A DNA stretch of 64,000 bases from JANMES01 sp038329865. Its GTDB lineage: Bacteria > Planctomycetota > Phycisphaerae > Tepidisphaerales > Tepidisphaeraceae. The DNA is taken from NCBI GenBank assembly GCA_038329865.1, contig JBBQNK010000012.1:33129-97128 (forward strand), read 5' to 3'. The notes below the pieces were generated by a model. It was given only the letters and a program-made list of their open reading frames with translations, did not search any database and was not told the DNA's origin. The position numbers and the translations under genes are program-made. Shown here piece after piece: positions 22,714 to 31,292 of this stretch (positions within the stretch are counted from its first letter, which is position 1; each line of letters opens with the position of its first letter).

Positions 22714-23796
22714 TTAGTGGTCCGCAGGTTTGGCGGGCTTGCCTGCGTCAGTCACGTTGCCGGTCCACACCACGCCGGCGCCGATCGAGCCGAAGCCGTA
22801 TTGCGTGGAGTTGGCGGTGAAAATGTTGTTGGTGATTTTCACCGTCGGCCCGCCGGCGCCGTCGGCGTAGGCGTGGACGGCGAAGTTCCCGCCGAGACAC
22901 CAGTTGCCGTCGAACGTCACGTTGGTCGCCGCGAGTTGCAAAAACACCGCGGCGTTGGCCTTTGTGTTGGCGATATTTCTCGGCAGGTCGAAGAAATTGC
23001 CGACAATGCGGATGTTCGACCCGCCGCGGATCTGCACGCCGTCGGCGTGGGCGGCGGGGCTGTTCCAGCCGAGCTCTGTGACGTAGTTGCCCTGGATGAG
23101 CGCGTCGGTCCCCGGCTTGAATCCGTCGCCGCCGCTGCGGTGGATGTAATTGGCGGTGGCGATGAAGTGATCGCCGCAAACGGCCGCGCTGGCGACGTTG
23201 AGGATTTCGCAGTGATCGACGACGACCGTGCCGAGATTGCCGTCGCAGCGAACGCCGTAGGGTTGGCCGGCGCCGTCGATGCGGCAATGGCGGAAGGTGA
23301 CGGTTTCTCCCTTGGCGAGCTTGACGGTCTGCGTGCCGGCGAAGGCGTGGCCGTCGAGGACGGCGCCGGCGATGACGTTCAAGTTGCCGCCGGGTCGAAG
23401 CACCGTGCCGGCCGGCACGCCGGTGTTGGCGGCAGACGGTCTGGTCGTGGCGGCGGGCTGCGTCGACGGTGCGGGCGTCGGCTGCGTTGAAGGATTTGTC
23501 GTCGGCACGAACGGCGGAGTCGTCGCAGGCGTCGGCTCAACAGGCGGCGAGCTCGCGGGCACCGGATCGCTCGGCGGAATCGGCAGCGTTGCCGGCGTCG
23601 CCGATTTTTTCAGCGCGTAGTACTTACTGCCGAGCTTGAACTTCGCCGCGGGCGATTTTACTTCCGCCTGCGGGTAGATGTCGTAGGTTGTTCCCTGGAT
23701 GGTGACTTGTCCGAGCGAATCGGCGCGGAGTGTTCGCGCGGTGAAAAGTGTGAAAGTCAGGAACACAATCAAAATGGATAATCGTCGAGATTTCAT
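22714..23796 (-). CDS. Secreted right-handed beta-helix protein
   Basis: A 360-aa protein. Residues 1-25 are a signal peptide (IVFLTFTLFTARTLRA). Residues 70-125 are a Pro/Thr/Ser linker (PVASSPPVEP, STQPTPAPSTQPA). From about 140 on, regular short strands with Asn and Gly turns (VTFRHCRIDG, VVVDHCEILN, IRIVGNFFDL, VTFDGNWCLG, VKITNNIFTA) form a parallel beta-helix, as in pectate-lyase-like and phage tailspike proteins. A GGAGG ribosome binding site precedes the ATG. In the phage-like module it would occupy the fibre/spike position, but a signal peptide is unusual for a virion protein. A polysaccharide-binding or cleaving role is possible. Confidence 0.85.
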   Translation of the reverse strand: MKSRRLSILIVFLTFTLFTARTLRADSLGQVTIQGTTYDIYPQAEVKSPAAKFKLGSKYYALKKSATPATLPIPPSDPVPASSPPVEPTPATTPPFVPTTNPSTQPTPAPSTQPAATTRPSAANTGVPAGTVLRPGGNLNVIAGAVLDGHAFAGTQTVKLAKGETVTFRHCRIDGAGQPYGVRCDGNLGTVVVDHCEILNVASAAVCGDHFIATANYIHRSGGDGFKPGTDALIQGNYVTELGWNSPAAHADGVQIRGGSNIRIVGNFFDLPRNIANTKANAAVFLQLAATNVTFDGNWCLGGNFAVHAYADGAGGPTVKITNNIFTANSTQYGFGSIGAGVVWTGNVTDAGKPAKPADH

Positions 23797-23861
23797 TTGA
23801 AATCCTCCCTCCTGAAATGAAAATGAATTGCGCCGCAGTCGTCAGAGATTTCGCATTGATG

Positions 23862-23890
23862 CCCGCGAAGGCGCAAGCGAACGGCACGCG
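23862..23890. repeat. Half copy of repeat family A
   Basis: CCCGCGAAGGCGCAAGCGAA matches one arm of family A and has no facing arm nearby; it lies between two genes of the phage-like module. Confidence 0.6.
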
Positions 23891-23901
23891 GCATGAAGAG
23901 A

Positions 23902-24543
23902 TCACGCGCTGCGATGTAGTCGCGGCAAGCCTGGGCAGCGGATCAGGTCCGTGCGGCCGTCGCCGTTGAGATCGATTTCGATCTTGCATGCGCGCAGCGA
24001 CCGCTGGTACAGGCGCTCGTACATCGCGGCGCGGGTGTTGAGCGCGGATTCATCGAGCGTAATAGCGGCCGTGGCGCTGAAGAGCATTTGCAGCGTGCCG
24101 AGCGCCGCCGGCCGGCGAAAATCGTGGGGGTTGATGATGGCGGTCGCGTCGGTCACGCCGATCGCCTGGCGGAGCAGCTCGCTAATCAATCCAATCTGCG
24201 GGCGGCAGGTTTTGATCGAGTACGCCACGCCGGTGGCCGTGCCGATCGGGCGGGCGGGGACGGTTGACTCATCCGGCGTGAGGCGGTCGTACAGCACACT
24301 GAGCGTGACGGCGGTGGCGGAGTCGACCGAAACGATCGGGAAGCTGCCGTTGATCGACCCGCCGAGCGTGATCACGTGCCCGGCCGCAATGCCCGCGGTA
24401 GCGAACGAGCCGGCGGAAATAGTGAACGACGTCCCGCTCAAATCGCCGGTGCCGGCGAGGAGCGTTTGCGAAGGGATCGTCGCGTCTTTGAACAGCGACG
24501 GCTCCCAGTGGAGCAGGTCGGTATCGGTGGCGTAAGCGGTCAT
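23902..24543 (-). CDS. Phage-like structural protein, possibly head-tail connector
   Basis: A 213-aa protein starting MTAYATDTDLLHWEPSLFKD, with a GGAG site 7 bases ahead. The N-terminal part has a strand-rich segment with FTISAGSFATAGIAAGHVIT, and the C-terminal half is helical, with a DLNGDGRTDLIRCP tail containing a DxNxDGxxD calcium-binding-like motif. Position directly after the capsid gene fits a head-tail connector or completion protein. No family could be named. An in-frame upstream start at 24633 is rejected because it would read through a family A-type repeat. Confidence 0.7.
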   Translation of the reverse strand: MTAYATDTDLLHWEPSLFKDATIPSQTLLAGTGDLSGTSFTISAGSFATAGIAAGHVITLGGSINGSFPIVSVDSATAVTLSVLYDRLTPDESTVPARPIGTATGVAYSIKTCRPQIGLISELLRQAIGVTDATAIINPHDFRRPAALGTLQMLFSATAAITLDESALNTRAAMYERLYQRSLRACKIEIDLNGDGRTDLIRCPGLPRLHRSA

Positions 24544-24581
24544 GATTTTACTCCGATTATGAAATGATCTGTGAAAGAAAT

Positions 24582-24641
24582 CGCCGCTTGCGGCTTCACG
24601 AGTTCGATCGCTCTCGCACGCGCGAAGCCGCAAGCGGCAAC
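24582..24641. repeat. Palindromic repeat, family A variant
   Basis: TCGCCGCTTGCGGCTTCACG faces CGCGAAGCCGCAAGCGGCAA. This variant also occurs inside the ThiD2-ThiE gene at 40766. Confidence 0.85.
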
Positions 24642-24722
24642 TCCCGCATCTTCTCTCGCGCCGGTGGACCGGGGACGAAGCGATTCAATGCTCCGTCCCC
24701 GGTCCGACTAATTGCGCGGACG

Positions 24723-25871
24723 TTAGAACTGAATCATCCCGTGCGCCGCTTCATTGCGGAGTTCCACGGTGTACTCGCCGACGATCTGCCCGCTCTCCTT
24801 GTCGCCGGTGACGGCCAGGGGCTTGTACTGGAAGCTGCGGCCGGCGAGCGGCATCACATCGATGCGGCTGCTGTCGAGCAGCAGCACCGCGCCCGCCGGC
24901 ACCCAGCGGCTGAGCGCGATGCGGCAGACGCCGAAATCGCTCTCGTAGGTGCTCACCATGTCGCGGTAGCTGGTGCTCTGCGGGGTGAACTGCCGAGTCG
25001 CGGCGACGAACTGGTTGATCGCCCGCTTCTCCGGCCCGCCGACGACGATCAAATCTACATTGCCCGCGCTGCCCGACCAGATGCGGCGAAGCGCTTCGTT
25101 CAGCAGGTCTTCAGTCAGCGCGTCGCCCTCGGAAAAACCGTTCACACCGGGGACGAATTGGTTGCTCGTGAGCGAGGCGACGATGCCGCGCATCGTTCGG
25201 CGGACGGTGGACGTGCCTTCCGGATTGCTGGTCGCGGCGCGGCCGTTGATCACGGAATTTTCCAGGTCACGCAGCAGCTCGCGGGTGCGCTGCTGCTTCT
25301 GGTAGTCGAGCTCGTCCGCCACGCCGAGCTGCTTAACGGCCAGCTCGCTGCCGCTGACTTCGACGGTGGCGGAGAAGATCTGCGTGAAGTTGCTGCGTCG
25401 CCCGCGAACGCGGAACCGCGCGGCATCGGCATCGGCGCCTTCGATCGCGGCGTTGCCGAAGATCCGCAGGTTCATGTCCGAGTCGAGCGCCTGCTTCGTC
25501 GTCGCGCCGTAACCGCGGACGACCGTCAGCACGTTCGTACCGGTGTTGATGGCCGTCACCAGCATCACTTCGGTCAACTCCTCGGCGCGGATCTGATCGC
25601 CGACGCGGAAGATCGAAGCGTCGGTCACGATGAACGTGGTTTGGTTCACCGCATCGGTGAACGTGTTCGTGCCGACGGTGGCGGTGTTGGGCAGAAGCGA
25701 ATCTTCGAGCCACTCGTGCACGGTCGAGCGGGCGGGTCGAACCGGATCACCCAGCGCATCGAGCAGCGGCGTTTCGAACGGCGACGTGATGGAAACCAGG
25801 TCGCTCACGTCCTCGGCAATCTCGGGCAACGTCGATCCCGCGGTGTACGTAGCTTTTCCGGAAAATGGCAT
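24723..25871 (-). CDS. Major capsid protein, SU10/DUF5309 type (HK97 fold)
   Basis: A 382-aa protein fitting the SU10-like (DUF5309) major capsid family. Residues 10-50 hold the conserved N-terminal region SDLVSITSPFETPLLDALG followed by the HEWLED segment. Residues 130-260 include SATVEVSGSELAVKQLG and the ELDYQKQQRTRELLRDLENS helix. The C-terminal part has VPAGAVLLLDSSRIDVMPL and a GDKESGQIVGEYTVELRN strand pair, as in this family. A strong AGGAG site precedes the start. It is the clearest evidence that this stretch comes from a tailed phage. No protease or scaffold gene was recognised. Confidence 0.88.
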   Translation of the reverse strand: MPFSGKATYTAGSTLPEIAEDVSDLVSITSPFETPLLDALGDPVRPARSTVHEWLEDSLLPNTATVGTNTFTDAVNQTTFIVTDASIFRVGDQIRAEELTEVMLVTAINTGTNVLTVVRGYGATTKQALDSDMNLRIFGNAAIEGADADAARFRVRGRRSNFTQIFSATVEVSGSELAVKQLGVADELDYQKQQRTRELLRDLENSVINGRAATSNPEGTSTVRRTMRGIVASLTSNQFVPGVNGFSEGDALTEDLLNEALRRIWSGSAGNVDLIVVGGPEKRAINQFVAATRQFTPQSTSYRDMVSTYESDFGVCRIALSRWVPAGAVLLLDSSRIDVMPLAGRSFQYKPLAVTGDKESGQIVGEYTVELRNEAAHGMIQF

Positions 25872-25953
25872 AGGAAACTCCTGTTAAAAAAAATGAAGGC
25901 AGAAGGATGAAAACAATCGCGTGACGCGAGGGATCGAAGATCCCTGTCTTGCA

Positions 25954-26151
25954 TCACCGCAACGCGCGGCGGACCTGCAAGTACTCGATCAGCAACCGCC
26001 GGTTGTGCGACCGGCGAAGCTCGCTCGCGAGCTCCATCAATCGCGACCGCGCGGCATCGCCCGGCGTCTGCACGGGCATCGCCGACGGCGGCGGAGCGTC
26101 GAACGGCTCGCTCGCGGAAGGGGCGGGGGTGGGGTCAATCGTTTCGGACAT
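25954..26151 (-). CDS. Small acidic-to-basic protein of the phage-like module
   Basis: A 65-aa protein (MSETIDPTPAPSASEPFDAP...RRLLIEYLQVRRALR) with a strong AAGGAGG ribosome binding site 6 bases before its ATG. The N-terminal half is Pro/Ala/Ser-rich and disordered, and the C-terminal half is a basic amphipathic helix. Its place between portal and capsid genes is that of a scaffold or head-assembly protein, which is inference. Confidence 0.68.
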   Translation of the reverse strand: MSETIDPTPAPSASEPFDAPPPSAMPVQTPGDAARSRLMELASELRRSHNRRLLIEYLQVRRALR

Positions 26152-26171
26152 GGGAACCTCCTTTCTTGTAG

Positions 26172-26268
26172 TAGGACTTTGTGCTTAGGACTTAGTGTTG
26201 AAGGAAAGAGGTCGAACATTGAGGACCAGGACTTTCTTCGCTAAGTCCTCAGTCCTAAGTCCTCCCGT
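26172..26268. repeat. Palindromic repeat, family F
   Basis: AGGACTTTGTGCTTAGGACT faces GCTAAGTCCTCAGTCCTAAG. It fills the gap before the portal gene's 3' end. A second copy is at 46122-46203 between the PilT-like genes. Confidence 0.85.
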
Positions 26269-28094
26269 CAATAACCCAGCTCGCGCAACACCACGTCGCG
26301 CGGCACGCCCAGGTCGAGCTTAGCCTTGGCCTCGTCGAGCTCGTCCTGTTCGCTGAGCGGGAGCGGGTTGGCCCAGTGCAGCTCGATCGCACGCTCGTCC
26401 GGCGAAGTGTGGAACACGCCGGCGGCGTCGAGCCAGGCGAGGGAGAGTTCGCACAAGCGCGCGATCGCCAAGTTGAACGCGATGCGCTTCCGTTCGGTCT
26501 TGCTGAGCAGCGATTGCATCGTGACGCGGAGGGCGGCGGCGCTGGTGAGATGGCCGAGCTTGTTCTTCACTCCGCCGGATGCGACGGGGCTTACGCCGCT
26601 GGTTTTGTCGAGGGCTTCGCGGATTTCGCCGATGTGCGATTCCTCGGACGGATTTGCCGCGTCGCCCCCGAACTCGATCACCTGGGCGTCGGTATTGTCG
26701 GTGGCCCACATGCGGCCGGGGGCGACGGGCATATCCGTGAAGTTCTCGATGCCCTTGCCGAGGTACATCTTGAAGCTCTGCATCCTGATGCGGTGCGCGC
26801 GATCGCTCAGCCGCGTGTTCAATTCGTCCTGCAGCGGAATGAGCGGCTCGACATCGCTCGCGCCGGCGTAGTCGAACGGCAGCGCAATGTTCTGAATGTG
26901 CACGAGGGGAATCTGCCCGAGCGAATTTTTGCCGCTGGTAACGAGCTTGCCGTCTTCGTAGCGCTGCCAGGCGGTTGGAGTCAGCAACTCGATCACCTGC
27001 ATGTTGCGGACGCTCGCGCCGCTGAACGAAATCACTGGCGGTTTCAGCTTTGCTGAGGCCGAACGGTAAAGTCGATTCAGCCACCCCGCCTGGCTATCGC
27101 CATCCGAGGACGAGTGCGCTGCAACGGGCATCTCATACACCTGTCCGTACGCTTCAACCACGCGGAAATCATTCGAGGCCAGCAGTGGCAGGGCCCGCGA
27201 CGGTTCGATCGTCTCGAAGCGAATCAGTCGGGCGAAACTCGCCAGGTTGGGGACTGGATTCGCGGGAGCGCGATCGATCGCCGGCTCGGCCGATGTCGGC
27301 GTGCTCGCCGCTGCCGCGGGGGTGTCGGCGGAGGCAGAGTCTTCCGGCGCGGGCGCCTGCTGCGCTGGCGACACGTCGGGGGAACGTGCCGCATCAGACT
27401 GGGAATTTTCGTCGGGGAAAGAAGGGGAGGAATCTTTCGGCGAGTCCATGGGCGGGCGACCGAGGGACTGCGTATCGCCACAGCTGGTGTCATTCGCCGG
27501 GCTTGCCACTTCAGTGGCAAGCGTTGGACGATCGATCTCAGTCGACGTGCTACTGAAGTGGCAAGCCCGGTTGCGTGGTTCGGTCGGAAGCTCCTGCAGC
27601 TTCGTCATATCAAGTTTCACCAGCACGTCGATGAAGCCGTACACGCTGGCGAGCAGCGCCAGCTGCTGCAGAAAAATCATCCCGCCGTTGGCGGCGACGA
27701 TCTGGCGGAGCAGATCGGTGATGACGGCGCGGCGGCCTTCATCCGGCGCTGCCGACGCTAGGATCAGGGGCTTGCCGAACAAATACTCCGCCATCGTCTC
27801 TATGCGCCAGCCGATGTCATTTTCGATCACGACTTCCTTGCGGGCCTGGTCGTCCACGCGTTGCGAGGCGTTCACGTCGCTCCCGCTGCGGAAGCCAGTG
27901 ATGCGCGTGGGCAGGCCCCACTCCTGCGCCTGGCGATATGGGCGGTCGTCGCTTTGCGCGTCGAGCGCACGCATCGGGTTCTGGTAGTACGCCCACAGGC
28001 GATTAAAGCGGGCGCGATCGACGGTGAGCAGATGATTGATCGCCCGGGAAAGACGATCAGGGTCGATCGAAAGCGATTCGGGTTGGTAGGCCAT
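26268..28094 (-). CDS. Phage portal protein, SPP1 gp6-like
   Basis: A 608-aa protein with the layout of SPP1-type portals: an N-terminal wing with RFNRLWAYYQNP, a DNA-crown region and a C-terminal part with HIGEIREALDKTSGVSPVA and a SAAALRVTMQSLLSKTERKR helix. Portals form the ring through which phage DNA enters the capsid. The ATG at 28092-28094 (MAYQPESL) is preferred over one five codons upstream. Residues about 175-199 are encoded by an in-frame family M repeat, and a Pro/Ala/Ser-rich stretch follows to about 285, so that part of the protein is longer than usual. No terminase gene lies upstream. Confidence 0.85.
   Translation of the reverse strand: MAYQPESLSIDPDRLSRAINHLLTVDRARFNRLWAYYQNPMRALDAQSDDRPYRQAQEWGLPTRITGFRSGSDVNASQRVDDQARKEVVIENDIGWRIETMAEYLFGKPLILASAAPDEGRRAVITDLLRQIVAANGGMIFLQQLALLASVYGFIDVLVKLDMTKLQELPTEPRNRACHFSSTSTEIDRPTLATEVASPANDTSCGDTQSLGRPPMDSPKDSSPSFPDENSQSDAARSPDVSPAQQAPAPEDSASADTPAAAASTPTSAEPAIDRAPANPVPNLASFARLIRFETIEPSRALPLLASNDFRVVEAYGQVYEMPVAAHSSSDGDSQAGWLNRLYRSASAKLKPPVISFSGASVRNMQVIELLTPTAWQRYEDGKLVTSGKNSLGQIPLVHIQNIALPFDYAGASDVEPLIPLQDELNTRLSDRAHRIRMQSFKMYLGKGIENFTDMPVAPGRMWATDNTDAQVIEFGGDAANPSEESHIGEIREALDKTSGVSPVASGGVKNKLGHLTSAAALRVTMQSLLSKTERKRIAFNLAIARLCELSLAWLDAAGVFHTSPDERAIELHWANPLPLSEQDELDEAKAKLDLGVPRDVVLRELGY
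27498..27570. repeat. Palindromic repeat, family M, inside the portal gene
   Basis: GGGCTTGCCACTTCAGTGGC at the left and TACTGAAGTGGCAAGCCC at the right. It is in frame and encodes CHFSSTSTEIDRPTLATEV. A simple copy without the spacer lies at 28529. Confidence 0.85.
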
Positions 28095-28404
28095 CGCACG
28101 CTCCGGCAAGAGTCACGTTTTGCGAAGCTGTCGCGTCGAATTGGTCGAGCGACAACTGAGGGTCGCTTGTGCGTCCCTCCGTAACTCCGGCAGCGCTGCG
28201 CGGGCGGCTATATGGGCGCGCAGCGCGAGCGAGGGAAATGCGGATTTCACATCGAAATCGACGATTAATTTTCGGGATTTTCTTTTTGCGCGTGCCGCCT
28301 GCCGTGCACGGCGAGCGAAGCAGCGAAGTTACGAGCGGATTTGTCGTTTGGCGCGGTCGGGTATCTAGGATCTGTCTCACGAATCAACATCGAAGCTCAA
28401 AACA

Positions 28405-28484
28405 TGTCATCGTGAGGTACTCCGAAGGATCTAGCCGGCTAGCAAGTGCCCGTTAGATCCTTCGGAGTACCTCACGATGACATT
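28405..28484. repeat. Palindromic repeat, family E
   Basis: GTCATCGTGAGGTACTCCGA faces TCGGAGTACCTCACGATGAC, with a GGATCTAGCCGGCTAG centre. A near-perfect hairpin about 78 bp long. Confidence 0.9.
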
Positions 28485-28528
28485 TCTGGTGAGTCGGAGC
28501 GATTCGCGAGACACACCCCAAACGAACT

Positions 28529-28556
28529 GGGCTTGCCACTTGAGTGGCAAGCCCGG
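28529..28556. repeat. Palindromic repeat, family M (short form)
   Basis: GGGCTTGCCACT and AGTGGCAAGCCC face each other around a TGA-like centre, 28 bp in all. It lies 25 bp beyond the stop of the regulator gene on the minus strand and may terminate its transcript. Confidence 0.85.
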
Positions 28557-28580
28557 AAAAGTTTCAGATTAGAAATCGAC

Positions 28581-28967
28581 TCAATCCACCCAGACGTCTT
28601 CCGTCGCTTGTGGGATCTGTGGGAGCGGGGCAATCTTCGGCAGTGATGCAATCGGCGACTCGCTCATCGCAGGCTCGGCGAACACGCGCCGCTGGCTGAT
28701 CGCCGCCATAAGGCGCCGGACGTGCGACTCCAGCGCACTCCGGCCCGTGGTCGTCAGCGCAATGCTCGTGACGGGCTTGCCGTCGCGAATGGTCTTGTCG
28801 ATCGCGATGAACCCCGCCGTCGCCAGGCGACGGGCGTGCGACGCGAGGTTGCCGTCGGTCAGCTTCGTCTGCTTGCGGAGGTTGACGAACTCCTGCCGAC
28901 TTTCGACGGCCAAGGCGGTGAGGATTTTCAGACGGCCGGGATTTGCGATAAGGTTTTCAGGCGACAT
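28581..28967 (-). CDS. Winged-helix transcriptional regulator
   Basis: A 128-aa protein. Residues 5-90 form a winged helix of the MarR/ArsR-like kind used by the family with a single transcriptional-regulator domain (LKILTALAVESRQEFVNLRK, GNLASHARRLATAGFIAIDK, TGRSALESHVRRL). A short Pro-rich tail follows. The ATG at 28965-28967 is chosen because upstream in-frame codons cross a family A repeat. It is divergent from the redoxin gene and may control that pair. Effector unknown. Confidence 0.82.
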   Translation of the reverse strand: MSPENLIANPGRLKILTALAVESRQEFVNLRKQTKLTDGNLASHARRLATAGFIAIDKTIRDGKPVTSIALTTTGRSALESHVRRLMAAISQRRVFAEPAMSESPIASLPKIAPLPQIPQATEDVWVD

Positions 28968-29036
28968 GCCGGTTTTATCGGACGAATTGATGATGCGACT
29001 TGAAACTCCTTTAAGATGCAAAGGCGGAATTCTGCG

Positions 29037-29101
29037 CCGCGAAGGCGCAAGCGACGGACTGCGCCAAGTTGCAACCGACGTCGCTTGCGCCTTCGCGGGA
29101 G
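29037..29101. repeat. Palindromic repeat, family A
   Basis: GCCGCGAAGGCGCAAGCGAC and GTCGCTTGCGCCTTCGCGG around a CTGCGCCAAGTTGCAAC loop. It lies in the divergent gap between the regulator and redoxin genes. Confidence 0.9.
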
Positions 29102-29190
29102 CCCATTTTACGACGATTTTTGCTTTTCCCCCACTGATCGCGAAGAAAAACTGTAACTTTGCGGTGAAAAGCCGCGTAATAGAACGGACG

Positions 29191-29820
29191 ATGACACGTT
29201 TTGATGTTGTGAAACCCCTCGGGCTGATCGCGTTGCTGTTGATTTCGCTCGCCGCCGCGCCCACGACGCGCCCGACGAAGCACCCAACGACGCAGCCGGC
29301 GGTGTCGCGCGATTTGGAGGTGACCGACGTTGCCGGCCACGCGTCGCGCCTGCTCGGCGGCGATGCGAAAGCCGTCGTGCTGTTCTTCGTCGGGACCGAG
29401 TGCCCCGTCTCCAACGGCTACGCGCCGGAGATCAGCCGGCTAGCAAAAGCGTACGGCGCGAAAGGCGTGTCTTGTTACGTCGTCTACTCGGGGACGGATG
29501 TCGATCCCGCCGCCGCCGCGAAGCACGCGAAGGAATACAAGTTCACCTGCCCGGCGTTGGTGGATTCGAAATGCGAGTTGGCCAACGCCGTGGGCGCGAA
29601 GATCACGCTCGAGGCAGCGGTCGTGTTGCCGGACGGTTCGGTCGCGTACCGCGGGCGGATTGACGACCAATACGTAACGCTCGGCCGCAAGCGGTTCGCG
29701 CCGACAACCCACGATCTGCAGGACGTTCTCGACGCTGTCGTCGCGGGCAAGCCCGTCGAGCCGCGGTTCACGCAGGCCGTTGGCTGCAGCATTGTAATGC
29801 CGGAAGGTAAGAAGCCATGA
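29191..29820 (+). CDS. Exported thioredoxin-fold (redoxin) protein
   Basis: A 209-aa protein. Residues 1-24 are a signal peptide (LGLIALLLISLAAAP), then a Thr/Pro linker, then a redoxin domain from about 40. Its active-site region reads FFVGTECPVSNGYAPE, a single peroxidatic-type cysteine (C71) in the CPxS form rather than CxxC, as in the AhpC/TSA-like redoxins of planctomycetes. Other Cys are at about 94, 120 and 199. It overlaps the next gene (ATGA), so the two are made together. A role in redox handling in the periplasm for the partner haem/copper protein is inference. Confidence 0.85.
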   Translation: MTRFDVVKPLGLIALLLISLAAAPTTRPTKHPTTQPAVSRDLEVTDVAGHASRLLGGDAKAVVLFFVGTECPVSNGYAPEISRLAKAYGAKGVSCYVVYSGTDVDPAAAAKHAKEYKFTCPALVDSKCELANAVGAKITLEAAVVLPDGSVAYRGRIDDQYVTLGRKRFAPTTHDLQDVLDAVVAGKPVEPRFTQAVGCSIVMPEGKKP

Positions 29821-31109
29821 AACGATTGTTCGTCGCGATGCTGATTGTCTCGGGCGTTTTTACCGCGAAGGCGCAAGCGGCCGATGCGCCGGTCACCTTT
29901 ACGCACGATATCGCCCCGGTGATCTACGCCAACTGCGTGAGCTGCCATCGGCCCGGCGAGGTGGCGCCGTTCTCGCTCATCACCTACGACGATGCCAAGA
30001 AGCGCGCCGACTTGTTGGCCGAGGTCACGCACTCCAAGTACATGCCGCCGTGGAAGGCCGAGCCGGGGTACGGCGAGTTTGAAGGGGCTCGACATCTCAC
30101 CGATGCGCAGATCGCGCTGTTCGACCAATGGCAGAAGCAGGGCTGTCCGCAGGGCGATCCGAAACTCTTGCCCGCGCTCCCGAAGTTCGCCGAGGGTTGG
30201 CAGCTCGGCAAGCCGGATTTGATCGTGAAAGTCGATAAGCCGTACACGCTCAAGGCAGACGGGCGCGACGAATTCCGCTGCTTTGTTGTGCCGCTGAATT
30301 TGAAGGAAGACAAGTACGTCACCGCCGTCGAATTTCGGCCGAGCAATCGTAAAATCGTGCATCACGCGATTCTGTTTCTCGATGGCAAGGGCCGGGCGAG
30401 GAAGCTCGATGACGCCGACCCGCTGCCGGGTTACGCCAGAGCCGGCGGGCCGGGCTTCACGCCGAACGGTTCGCTCGGCGGGTGGGCGCCGGGCGCGTTC
30501 GTCACGCCGCTGCCGGAAGGCATCGTACGGATGGTGCCGAAAGGATCAGATCTCGTAATCCAAACGCACTTCCATTCCGACGGCAAGGAGGAAGTGGAGC
30601 AGTCGTCGGTGGGTATTTATTTCTCCAAGGAACCGCCGAAGAAGCAGCTCACCGGCCTGGCGCTGCGCAGCACCAAGATCGACATTCCGCCGGACAAGAA
30701 GGATTACACGCTGACCGATTCGCTGGTGCTGCCGGTGGATATTGACTTGATCGGCGTGACGCCGCACGCGCACCTGATCTGCAAGGACATGCACGCCTGG
30801 GCCACGTTGCCCGATGGCAGTAAGAAGGAGCTGATCTGGATCAAGGATTGGGATTTCAACTGGCAGGAGCAGTACCAGTACCTCAAGCCGATGCACCTGC
30901 CCAAGGGCAGCACGCTGCAGATGAAGTACGTCTACGACAACTCGGCCGACAACATCCGCAACCCGAACACACCGCCCAAGCGTGTGACGTTCGGCGAGCA
31001 GACGACCAACGAGATGGCGTTTTTATTCATGCAGGTGGTGACGGATAAACCCGCAGATCGATTGGCACTGCTCGGCGCGATGATGAAACATCGCGGCGGA
31101 ATTGATTAA
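29817..31109 (+). CDS. Haem c-binding, PHM-like copper monooxygenase-type protein
   Basis: A 430-aa protein. Residues 1-22 form a signal peptide (VFTAKAQA-AD). CVSCH at residues 41-45 is a haem c attachment motif. The rest fits the copper type II ascorbate-dependent monooxygenase (PHM) fold: VHHAILF (HH pair), THFHSDG (H-x-H), TPHAHLICKDM (H-x-H with a downstream Met ligand). Such proteins may hydroxylate or otherwise oxidise organic substrates, or act in periplasmic copper/redox chemistry. It is coupled to the redoxin gene upstream. The substrate is unknown. Confidence 0.85.
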   Translation: MKRLFVAMLIVSGVFTAKAQAADAPVTFTHDIAPVIYANCVSCHRPGEVAPFSLITYDDAKKRADLLAEVTHSKYMPPWKAEPGYGEFEGARHLTDAQIALFDQWQKQGCPQGDPKLLPALPKFAEGWQLGKPDLIVKVDKPYTLKADGRDEFRCFVVPLNLKEDKYVTAVEFRPSNRKIVHHAILFLDGKGRARKLDDADPLPGYARAGGPGFTPNGSLGGWAPGAFVTPLPEGIVRMVPKGSDLVIQTHFHSDGKEEVEQSSVGIYFSKEPPKKQLTGLALRSTKIDIPPDKKDYTLTDSLVLPVDIDLIGVTPHAHLICKDMHAWATLPDGSKKELIWIKDWDFNWQEQYQYLKPMHLPKGSTLQMKYVYDNSADNIRNPNTPPKRVTFGEQTTNEMAFLFMQVVTDKPADRLALLGAMMKHRGGID

Positions 31110-31126
31110 AATTCCTGTGAATCCGT

Positions 31127-31190
31127 CCGCGAAGGCGCTAGCAACCTAATTTGCACATCGGTGTCGATGCTCGCTTGAGCCTTCGCGGCG
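31127..31190. repeat. Palindromic repeat, family A, after a gene
   Basis: CCGCGAAGGCGCTAGCAACC faces GCTCGCTTGAGCCTTCGCGG, followed by TTTCT. It could serve as a terminator for the redoxin operon. Confidence 0.82.
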
Positions 31191-31292
31191 GTTTCTTAGA
31201 TAGTTCAGCTCGCTACTTCTGTTTTTCTCGCTTTTCCCAGCAGTGCAATGGTAAAATTTGGGCATCCTATCCAACCCAGCGAGGTGCCCATT

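Larger units (their letters stand above)
28095..28580. other. Gap with repeats and no recognisable gene
   Basis: About 485 bp upstream of the portal gene, where a terminase gene would be expected. I see no supported reading frame. It holds a family E repeat, a family M repeat and a stretch at 28190-28330 with short hairpins (GCGCGCAGCGCGAG type). The phage-like module probably starts here. Confidence 0.6.

Noticed and set aside
24564..25910. 448-codon plus-strand frame
   Set aside because: Antisense of the capsid gene, which has clear family motifs.
29865..29882. Family A half repeat in the signal peptide of the PHM-like gene
   Set aside because: CCGCGAAGGCGCAAGCGGCC is similar, but it encodes a normal AKAQA-AD cleavage region and has no facing arm; chance similarity is possible.
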